Shown here: positions 1-6,827 of the stretch, piece after piece
Layout of the letters: every line of letters begins with the position of its first letter
Numbering within the stretch: the first letter of the stretch is position 1
Origin: Pectobacterium cacticida
GTDB taxonomy: Bacteria > Pseudomonadota > Gammaproteobacteria > Enterobacterales > Enterobacteriaceae
Direction of reading: 5' to 3'
Length of the DNA stretch: 64,000 bases
NCBI RefSeq assembly: GCF_036885195.1
Contig: NZ_CP133656.1
Coordinates: forward strand, 3,410,001 to 3,474,000
Notes under the pieces: model-generated
What the model saw: the letters and a program-made list of their open reading frames with translations, nothing else
What the model was told of the DNA's origin: nothing
The model's database searches: none
Made by a program: the position numbers and the translations under genes

Positions 1-2
1 GG

Positions 3-683
3 CCTCAGGTGAAAGAACACGTGGTCACGCAACCGGGTTGGGGAATGGGTCTACAACTGGCGTGGTTTATGCTGGCCTATTCACCGCTCGATCAATTGAT
101 TGAGGTCACGAAGCATCTACGGCAGTGGAGTCTGGTGACCTCACCTTCGGGGGAAAATGCCATCCTGCGCGTAGGGGACTGGCAGGTGGTGAACCAACTG
201 TTATCCGCCAGTTCCGCACAAGAGGCTTGTGCGTTTTATGGCCCGATAGCCCGTTTCTGCGACATTTCTCCTGAAGGTGCGATACGTGCCTTAAACCTCA
301 CTACTCGCGAACCGCACGCCATTCCCGATAGCCTGCCGCGCCAACTAAGCACCGAACAATGGCACGCCATCATGACACCATCCGAACATCAACATCTGTC
401 TCGTTATATGGAACACCTGCGCACTTATCATGCTAACTGGCAAGACGCGTCTGACGATGAACTCCAGGCGTTTATCTGTCAGCAGGCGGAGCAGGCGAAA
501 AGCAACGGCTTTAACAACGACCGCGATATCGTGCGCTGGCTGGCATTGGCGACAGAACTCTCGCCCACATTCCTTCATCAGCCCTGGGCAAAGGATATTC
601 TGGGACAGTCGGAATTTATCGGCACGCAAAGCCGCATGGATCGCCTGTATCAAGCCGCGATTGACCATCTGGACGACGCATAA
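3..683 (+). CDS. DUF4123 domain protein, 5' end outside window
   Basis: DUF4123 proteins are adaptor chaperones that load type VI secretion effectors onto VgrG spikes. The visible part begins with the conserved family pattern: W-G-x-G-L near the start, then a hydrophobic helix, HLRQW, a short strand pair ending in LRVGDW, and FYGPI. The reading frame is open to the window edge, so the GTG at 9 is probably not the true start; these proteins usually have about 270-300 residues and only about 226 are visible. The gene stops 20 bp before the rhs start, the usual vgrG-DUF4123-rhs order, so it most likely serves the Rhs protein encoded next. The family call is from recognised motifs; the partner is inferred from position. 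Confidence 0.75.
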   Translation, partial: PQVKEHVVTQPGWGMGLQLAWFMLAYSPLDQLIEVTKHLRQWSLVTSPSGENAILRVGDWQVVNQLLSASSAQEACAFYGPIARFCDISPEGAIRALNLTTREPHAIPDSLPRQLSTEQWHAIMTPSEHQHLSRYMEHLRTYHANWQDASDDELQAFICQQAEQAKSNGFNNDRDIVRWLALATELSPTFLHQPWAKDILGQSEFIGTQSRMDRLYQAAIDHLDDA

Positions 684-703
684 AATAAAAAGGACGTCAT
701 TTC

Positions 704-3700
704 ATGAATCAGGATAAAAGCAGCGCGTTATCTGCCAGCGGAGAGGCCGCGAATGAAAGTTTTTCTACGGATAATAATATTTCAGGGGGATGTACAACCT
801 GTGGCTGCGAGACTTTTGTTCAGTATGTCTACTCATCAGGGGAGCCTGTGGCAAATGCACCCTTTATTTTGACTGATAGTAGGGGTAATGAAATCGATGG
901 GGAAACCGATGATAATGGTTTTTTTAAAATTCACGATATGGCTTGTGGTAATTACCAACTTGATATTCACGAAGGTTCGGATGATTTTAATCCCCAGGAT
1001 ACCGTAGAAAATAACCCCGTTCTGCAAAAAAATCCCACCTATGCTGTCTTGGCTGGAGAATATTTCACTCTGTATTTACTACTACATGAAAAAGGGATTA
1101 TTGAATACGATGCTGAAGACAGTGAGCGTTATGATGAAGTAAATGTTGATGATAGTACCTTTGGCGGACTATTATTTTCTAATGTCGAAGATAAGTATCA
1201 GCTGGCCTATGACCGTTTTCAAGAATTAAAAAAACAGATTAACGCAGGCGATCGTGAATTAAAGCAAGCAATTAATAAAATTCATCATAGCTTGTCGGCA
1301 GAAGTCGCCGATCAGACAACAGAAACTTCAGTTTTATTGCTTAGTCAAATTATTCTTGGTTTTTTCCCAGTTGTAGGTCAAGCACCCGATGTTTATTTTA
1401 TTAGTGAATGGTGTTGGGCTGCTTATAAAAAACCAGATAATCTGGAGGATAACTATTTCCTTGCTGAAGGTGCATTGAACATCATCGGCGTAATTCCTGG
1501 CCCCGGGCACGCGCTAAAAATTGCGGGTAAATCTGTTGTTCGTGCAATGAAAGTATTAGAAAAGAATGCGTTGGATAATCAGGCCATTCAACTTGCTGTT
1601 CGTGAAATTAGATATCTATCTAATGGTAATATTGTTCGATGGTTAAAGGATTTCGCGAGAAAAATAAATGAAGTGGCTAAAGAAGCCATCAACCTGCTCA
1701 ATAAAATCATTACGGCCATTGAAGGGATGATAAATAATGCCACAAGTTCAGCAAAAAGCTGGATTGTTGCATTTACAAAAAATAGTTTTTCTGCAATTTG
1801 TGGCGTCATTAAAAAACTCATTGATAAATTTAAAGAGATCATCAATAAAATCAAAGAGAAAGTAAATGAGTTTATTGGAAAAATAATTACCAGAAAATCT
1901 GGATCAACGGTAGGTAAAGGGGCAGCGACAAAACCGGAAATTAAGGTAGCCGATAAAACCCCATCAGACGTTGGTGGTACGCCCGGTCATTCATCGTCTC
2001 AAGCTCAGAAAGCCGATGGAAAGAGCTGTTCTACATCAAACCACTGCCAAAGCGAAGGTGAACCCGTCGATATGGCCACGGGTTATGTGATTGATTGGCG
2101 TACTGATTTCCAGCTATCGGGTATTTTACCTCTGCCGATGAAACGCTATTACCGTTCTGGTGGTGAGCGAAAACCTGGTTTATTAGGCACCGTGTGGCGT
2201 ACCAACTGGGATATCAGCCTGACGCTGAACGAGGGCGTCGCGATGCTTATGGACGGGGAATTTAATCAGGCCTTCTTCGCCCTGCCCGACGAAGGGGCGT
2301 TCAGTCGCGCACCGTCGAATCCACAATGGCGATTAACCCGCCAGCAGGGGGAACTCGTCCTTCACCATGTCGGTGGCCTGCGCTATCGCTTTGCATATGC
2401 CCTCGGCCTCCAGCTTTGTCTGACATCGATTGACGATGCCGTCGGCAACCGGGTGACGTTCGAATGGATGCTGGGCGAACTCCGCTGGGTGACGTTGTCT
2501 GACGGGCGTTTGATTCACGTCACAACGGAACACCAGAGGATGACGGCACTGACGCTGTGTACCCCGCAGCGTCAGCCCCTCAAAACGCTGGCCCGTTATA
2601 CCTATGACGAACACGGCTACCTGCTGAGCGTGCGTGCGGAGGAGGGGCGTAATTTTGACTATCGCTACTCACCGGAAGGCTGGCTGCTGCGCTGGTCGGA
2701 TTTGGGGTCGACCTGGGTTGAACACGACTACGATAAAAAAGGCCGCGCCATCCGCGACAGAACCGCAGAAGGCTACTGGCCGGGTCATTTTGAATACGAC
2801 GATGACACCCTGACCAGCCACTATCATAGCGGGTTTGGCGGAATATTCAGCTACGTGCGCGATGCACGTAATAATATCTTGCTCAAACGTACCCCCGACG
2901 GCGGTGAGACCCGCTTCGAGTGGGTCGATAACCAGTTGATGGCCGAGACCGACCCGCTGGGCGGTCGCACGGTGTACCAGCGCAATGACTGGGGGCAGGT
3001 CACCGCGGTAACGCTGCCTGATGGCGCCATCCATCACTATACGTATGACGATGACGGACACCTGCTGGCCTACACCGACCCGCTGGGCAACGTCTGGCAC
3101 TATCAGCGTAACGACGCCGGGCAGGTTGTCGAGGTGAACGACCCGGAAGGGCGCGAGTGGCTGTACCGCTATGATGACGCGGGGCTGTTATCGACGGTGA
3201 TAAGCCCGGACGGCGTATTGCAGCGCTATCACTACAACGCCCGCGGCCTGCTCAGCCGCCTGGAGCGGGATGCGGCGCCAACGGTCCGGTTCCGCTATGA
3301 CGACTTTGACCGTCTGACCGAACGACACATTGAGCACGAGGCGGGCGTACAGGTGCGCCGCTGGGAATATGACGGCGGGCGCGCCTCACCGGCTAAAGTG
3401 GTGTACGAAGACGGCAGCGAGACGCGCTTTGGCTACGATGTGGAGGGCAACCTGACGGCGGTGACGGATGCGCTGGGGCAGCGCTACCAGTTCCGCTACG
3501 GGGCGTTCGATAACCTGCTGGACGCGACCGACCCGCTGGGGGCAACGGTGCGCTACCACTACAATGCCGAGGCCGAGTTCGCCGGGGTGACGAACAGTCA
3601 GGGACGCGACTGGACCTACGGCTTTGACCACAGCGGTCGACTGAGCGAAGAGCGCCATTACGACGGTCGGGTGTACCAGTATCAGTACGATGTGGCCGAC

Positions 3701-5572
3701 CGGCTGGTGCAGCGCATCGCACCGGATGGCAGCACGCTGCATTATGCGCATGATGCCGCCGGACGCATCATTACTATCACCGCCCGTAACGCGGACGGGG
3801 AAACCGACAGCGTCACGGCCTTGAACTACGACGCGGCGGGCCGCTTAATCCGGGCCGCCAACCCGGACGCCGTGGTGGAATACGCCTATAACCGCGCCGG
3901 GCAGGTGGTGGCGGAAACCCTTAACGGCGAGGCGGTGCAGAGCGATTATGACGCAGGCGGTCAGCGTGCCAGAGTCGATGGCCTGCTTGCCCCGCTGCAC
4001 CTGGCGTGGCAGTCTGGGCGGCTGGCGTCGCTGGCAATTGGCGCACACGCACCGTTGCAGTTCAGCCATACGGCCGCGGGCGAAGAGCAGCGGCGTACCA
4101 ACGGCAACGGGTTCTCGTTACGTCATGACTGGAGCCCGACGGGCCTGTTGCAACGTCAGGCGCTGGAAGGGGCGGATGGTCGGGTGAATGACGTGCTGGA
4201 GCGGCGCTACCAGTACGATGTGCTGGACCGTCTGACGGGTATCACAGACAGCCACTGGGGCGAACAGGCGTTCCGGCTGAACGGCGCCGGGCTGGTGACG
4301 GCAGAGCGCCGTGACCAAGGACGACGGCGTCAGGCGCGGCTGTTTGGCTACGACAGCGAACAGAACCTGTGCGAGGTGGCGCAGATAGCGCCGGGTCTGG
4401 GTGAGACGCTGAAGGTACAGGATGCGGTGGTACAGGCATCGGCACGGTACGATGCGGCGGGCCGGGTGGTCGAGCGGGGCCATACGCAGTACCGCTATGA
4501 CGACTGTGGGCGTCTGATTGTGAAGCGGGAAACGCGGCCGGGGTTCAGGCCGAAGGAGACCTATTTCGACTGGGACGCGCAGGACCGGCTGGTACGGGTG
4601 AGCCTGCCGGACGGGGCGCGCTGGCGCTATCGCTACGATGCGTTCGGGCGCAGAATCAACAAGGTCCGCGAGGGGCAATCCCCGTCGGCGCAGGCGGTCA
4701 CGCGCGTGGCGTACCGCTGGGACGGCGACCAACTGACCGGTCAGCAGCAGTACCGGGCCGACGGGTCGGCGGCACGGGAAGTGCAGTGGGTATACGAGCC
4801 GGGGAGCTTCCGGCCGCTGGCGCAGGTGGAGGCAAAAGGCGGGAGCACGCGCCTGCACTATATCGTGACCGACCTGACGGGCACGGCGCGGGAGCTGTGC
4901 AGCGAGGAAGGCGAAATCCACTGGCGCGGCGAACAGGCGCTGTGGGGCGGATACCGCGAGGAGCGGCGACCTATCCCGCTGCGGCGCTACCTGGGAGACG
5001 CGGCGAACGAGGAAGTGTACTGCGAACTGCGCTATCAGGGGCAATTGTACGATGCGGAAACCGGGCTTTACTACAACCGCCATCGTTACTATGATACGGA
5101 AAGCGGACAGTACCTATCGCCCGACCCGATAGGGCTGGCGGGAGGGCTGAGGCCGCAGGGTTATGTGCATAATCCGCTGGAGTGGGTTGATCCGCTGGGG
5201 CTTGTTGGGTGTCCTTTAAAGGATTCCCCTCTTGGCAAAAATGGTGTTGAACTTGAAAGAACTGTGTCCAAAAAAGGTAACGTGAAAGTTGACACGTTAT
5301 TTGAGAACTCAAATGATGCAAAAAACTGGGCTGCAGAGAAATTAGGCCCAGGAAAAACAAGGATGTATGATAGTAATGGTAAGTGGATAGGTTGGCAGAA
5401 TAAAGCAGGTGACTCAGTTTATTGGGGGCATAATGACTGGGGTAAAGGTGTTGGTAAGTCAACATATCCTCACTTGAATATAAATATCAATGGGGAAAAA
5501 GGGCATCTTTTCTTAAGAGATAAAATAATTAACAGAGGCCAATGGGATGACTTCTCAAACGCTTTCAAATGA
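704..5572 (+). CDS. rhs: Rhs family polymorphic toxin with C-terminal tip 1
   Basis: A 1622-residue Rhs effector. Residues 30-110 form a transthyretin/prealbumin-like N-terminal domain (GGCTTCGCE, then GETDDNGFF); no PAAR motif is seen. Residues about 205-275 hold two hydrophobic stretches (around GFFPVVGQAPD and GVIPGPGHA), and 310-400 are helical and lysine-rich. From about 450 (PVDMATGYV) come the DUF6531 start and many YD repeats (GxxxxxxYDxxGxL). The core ends with SPDPIGL at about 1472-1478 and the autoproteolysis-type WVDPLGL at 1494-1500. Residues 1501-1622 are the toxin tip, AT-rich at DNA level, with W-G-H-N-D-W and PHLNI stretches; I do not recognise its toxin family. RBS is AAAAGGA before 704. 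The DPIGL codons double as a proposed recombination site (see 5123-5134). Confidence 0.93.
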   Translation: MNQDKSSALSASGEAANESFSTDNNISGGCTTCGCETFVQYVYSSGEPVANAPFILTDSRGNEIDGETDDNGFFKIHDMACGNYQLDIHEGSDDFNPQDTVENNPVLQKNPTYAVLAGEYFTLYLLLHEKGIIEYDAEDSERYDEVNVDDSTFGGLLFSNVEDKYQLAYDRFQELKKQINAGDRELKQAINKIHHSLSAEVADQTTETSVLLLSQIILGFFPVVGQAPDVYFISEWCWAAYKKPDNLEDNYFLAEGALNIIGVIPGPGHALKIAGKSVVRAMKVLEKNALDNQAIQLAVREIRYLSNGNIVRWLKDFARKINEVAKEAINLLNKIITAIEGMINNATSSAKSWIVAFTKNSFSAICGVIKKLIDKFKEIINKIKEKVNEFIGKIITRKSGSTVGKGAATKPEIKVADKTPSDVGGTPGHSSSQAQKADGKSCSTSNHCQSEGEPVDMATGYVIDWRTDFQLSGILPLPMKRYYRSGGERKPGLLGTVWRTNWDISLTLNEGVAMLMDGEFNQAFFALPDEGAFSRAPSNPQWRLTRQQGELVLHHVGGLRYRFAYALGLQLCLTSIDDAVGNRVTFEWMLGELRWVTLSDGRLIHVTTEHQRMTALTLCTPQRQPLKTLARYTYDEHGYLLSVRAEEGRNFDYRYSPEGWLLRWSDLGSTWVEHDYDKKGRAIRDRTAEGYWPGHFEYDDDTLTSHYHSGFGGIFSYVRDARNNILLKRTPDGGETRFEWVDNQLMAETDPLGGRTVYQRNDWGQVTAVTLPDGAIHHYTYDDDGHLLAYTDPLGNVWHYQRNDAGQVVEVNDPEGREWLYRYDDAGLLSTVISPDGVLQRYHYNARGLLSRLERDAAPTVRFRYDDFDRLTERHIEHEAGVQVRRWEYDGGRASPAKVVYEDGSETRFGYDVEGNLTAVTDALGQRYQFRYGAFDNLLDATDPLGATVRYHYNAEAEFAGVTNSQGRDWTYGFDHSGRLSEERHYDGRVYQYQYDVADRLVQRIAPDGSTLHYAHDAAGRIITITARNADGETDSVTALNYDAAGRLIRAANPDAVVEYAYNRAGQVVAETLNGEAVQSDYDAGGQRARVDGLLAPLHLAWQSGRLASLAIGAHAPLQFSHTAAGEEQRRTNGNGFSLRHDWSPTGLLQRQALEGADGRVNDVLERRYQYDVLDRLTGITDSHWGEQAFRLNGAGLVTAERRDQGRRRQARLFGYDSEQNLCEVAQIAPGLGETLKVQDAVVQASARYDAAGRVVERGHTQYRYDDCGRLIVKRETRPGFRPKETYFDWDAQDRLVRVSLPDGARWRYRYDAFGRRINKVREGQSPSAQAVTRVAYRWDGDQLTGQQQYRADGSAAREVQWVYEPGSFRPLAQVEAKGGSTRLHYIVTDLTGTARELCSEEGEIHWRGEQALWGGYREERRPIPLRRYLGDAANEEVYCELRYQGQLYDAETGLYYNRHRYYDTESGQYLSPDPIGLAGGLRPQGYVHNPLEWVDPLGLVGCPLKDSPLGKNGVELERTVSKKGNVKVDTLFENSNDAKNWAAEKLGPGKTRMYDSNGKWIGWQNKAGDSVYWGHNDWGKGVGKSTYPHLNININGEKGHLFLRDKIINRGQWDDFSNAFK
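5123..5134 (+). other. Proposed recombination site att1 inside rhs
   Basis: GACCCGATAGGG, codons 1474-1477 of rhs (D-P-I-G). It is the 12-bp sequence shared exactly with 11739-11750 and 18170-18181. In rhs it lies in an inverted repeat, CCTATCG-N7-CGATAGG (5113-5133). Left flank is ordinary rhs core; right flank leads into tip 1. That is the arrangement expected for a left junction after integration. The recombination role is inferred, not shown. Confidence 0.6.
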
Positions 5573-5969
5573 AAATAATGAGTTATTGACGATCGCATCA
5601 GAGTCCTTTCTGAAAGGATGGAGCTTTAGTGAGCAAAGATTGACTGTTGATTTAATAACGTCAGATGATGATGAATTGACAGTGTATATAGAGACTGATC
5701 TGGTTCAATCATCACCAATATATTTAAATGAAGATTTAAATATATGCCGTTTATCTATACAGGATATGCATAAAATACTAGCTATTCAGCATGGCTATTA
5801 TGTTCCACCCAGTAAGTTTAGTGATTTAATGAAATATTCATCAGAATGTTACTCTTTTTTTTATGGTAAGAAGAGTGATTTTAAATATCTTGCATCTTTT
5901 GTTGGCTATGAAAAATATATAGCTTGTCCGATTAAATTTTTGGAAGATGTATCTTGGAACATTAAGTAG
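5547..5969 (+). CDS. Putative immunity protein for Rhs tip 1
   Basis: A 140-residue acidic protein without signal peptide or membrane segment. It starts 26 bp inside the 3' end of rhs, behind AGAGG at 5534-5538, so it is translationally coupled to the toxin tip. Position directly after a toxin tip, low GC compared with the rhs core, and absence of any household motif are the usual marks of a cognate immunity gene. No immunity superfamily was recognised by eye; a C-terminal stretch FVGYEKYIACP and an acidic N-terminal half are the main visible features. The function is inferred from position only. Confidence 0.7.
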   Translation: MTSQTLSNENNELLTIASESFLKGWSFSEQRLTVDLITSDDDELTVYIETDLVQSSPIYLNEDLNICRLSIQDMHKILAIQHGYYVPPSKFSDLMKYSSECYSFFYGKKSDFKYLASFVGYEKYIACPIKFLEDVSWNIK

Positions 5970-5970
5970 T

Positions 5971-6017
5971 AAAAGCCGGAAGTGATCCAACGATCCTTCC
6001 GGCTTTATTATTTTTAG
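5971..6017 (+). terminator. Terminator after rhs-immunity 1
   Basis: AAAGCCGGAAG (5972-5982) pairs with CTTCCGGCTTT (5996-6006), followed by a T-rich tail. Nearly the same hairpin follows all three toxin-immunity pairs (12571 and 19013), so it belongs to the conserved backbone and marks where it resumes after each variable cargo. Confidence 0.85.
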
Positions 6018-6031
6018 TCGTTGGTCAGTCG

Positions 6032-6256
6032 CTAAAAATTAATCTGCGTCTCGATAATAATCCTGCCGCGCTCCACCGTGACGGTGACGGGCATCCCGGT
6101 GATAAAACCCGACTCTTCCAGCCAGCGGCCTTTAAGGTTGATGGCAGAGGGCGGGTTAGGCTTGCCATTATGCGAAGCATATCCCACGGTGTAGTAACGC
6201 TCTGTTTTGCCTGCTTTATTAACGGTGGCGCCTGACTTAGAATGTGCCTTAGCCAT
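6032..6256 (-). CDS. SymE-like toxin-family protein, copy 1
   Basis: A 74-residue protein of the SymE family (AbrB-like fold; in E. coli an SOS-induced type I toxin that binds nucleic acid). The family core is plain: YTVGYAS, then PPSAINLKGRWLEESGF, then a terminal strand GRIIIETQ. It lacks the long C-terminal tail of E. coli SymE (113 residues). GAGGTA precedes the ATG. It lies downstream of the XRE gene on the same strand, 71 bp apart, probably in one transcript. SymE genes are commonly found at Rhs loci. It may act as a stabilising toxin or as a DNA-binding accessory; the sequence does not decide. Confidence 0.8.
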   Translation of the reverse strand: MAKAHSKSGATVNKAGKTERYYTVGYASHNGKPNPPSAINLKGRWLEESGFITGMPVTVTVERGRIIIETQINF

Positions 6257-6287
6257 AGTAACTACCTCGTTTAGTTGCTTGTGGTGA

Positions 6288-6322
6288 GCGGCGTTATCGT
6301 GTTGGTAGCACGGTAACGTCGC
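6288..6322 (+). other. Hairpin in symE leader, possible antisense RNA
   Basis: GCGGCGTTATCGTG (6288-6301) and CACGGTAACGTCGC (6309-6322) pair over 14 positions in plus-strand RNA (two G-U pairs), but leave two A-C mismatches in minus-strand RNA. The fold therefore favours a transcript antisense to the symE leader, the place of SymR RNA in E. coli. No plus-strand promoter was identified. Confidence 0.35.
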
Positions 6323-6327
6323 GCTAT

Positions 6328-6726
6328 TTATCGTTTACTGGTGATGTTCATCACCTGTTCCATCATTGCCTTCTTAACGAAACTGTCCAGAACGGCGATC
6401 AGCGCCTGTTGATCGGAGTCTGGTAACAGATCCGCCTTCTGCCACAGCGCATGTAGCGTGTGGTTGCGTACCTTCACTTCATCCGATACTGACTTACGGC
6501 CAACCAGTTCATCCATCGAAACCTGAAGCACGTCAGCGATGTTAACCACCGTCTCAAGGTGCGGGGCGCTCACGCCTTTTTCCCAGCGGTTGTAGACACG
6601 CGGATCAACGCCAAGGAGTTCGGCGAGCCTGACCTGACTCAGATTACGGGCTTCACGCAACAAGCGGAGGCGTTCGGCAAATGCTGACATATCCATACCT
6701 GCACACAATGAATTAATGTCACTCAT
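6328..6726 (-). CDS. XRE-family transcriptional regulator, copy 1
   Basis: 132 residues. A helix-turn-helix of the Cro/CI type spans about residues 16-72 (LRLLREARNLSQVRLAELLGV, then YNRWEKG and the LADVLQVSMDEL-like end), followed by a helical C-terminal part. The second copy at 12928-13326 is identical in protein. It is transcribed divergently from the primase gene across about 100 bp that contain a strong minus-strand promoter with a palindrome in its spacer. Probable role: autoregulated switch for module genes, and the promoter of the symE-like gene behind it. A strong Shine-Dalgarno (GGAGGC) precedes the ATG. Confidence 0.88.
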   Translation of the reverse strand: MSDINSLCAGMDMSAFAERLRLLREARNLSQVRLAELLGVDPRVYNRWEKGVSAPHLETVVNIADVLQVSMDELVGRKSVSDEVKVRNHTLHALWQKADLLPDSDQQALIAVLDSFVKKAMMEQVMNITSKR

Positions 6727-6776
6727 TGTACTGCCTCCTTTTTAGCTGCCTGTTGCAAATGAATTAATATGTGAAT

Positions 6777-6806
6777 ATTATAATCTACTATATAGTCCAT
6801 TGACAA
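6777..6806 (-). promoter_or_regulatory. Promoter and probable operator of xre-symE, copy 1
   Basis: On the minus strand TTGTCA (6806-6801), an 18-bp spacer and TATAAT (6782-6777) form a near-consensus sigma-70 promoter. The perfect palindrome ACTATATAGT (6787-6796) sits in the spacer, where bound XRE protein would block polymerase; it also lies just upstream of the primase gene. Confidence 0.6.
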
Positions 6807-6827
6807 GATTTTGACGGAGTAGATTTT

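Noticed and set aside
4118..5083. Long open frame of 321 codons antisense to rhs
   Set aside because: It is a shadow of the GC-rich rhs core; arginine/proline-rich translation without family motifs or ribosome site.
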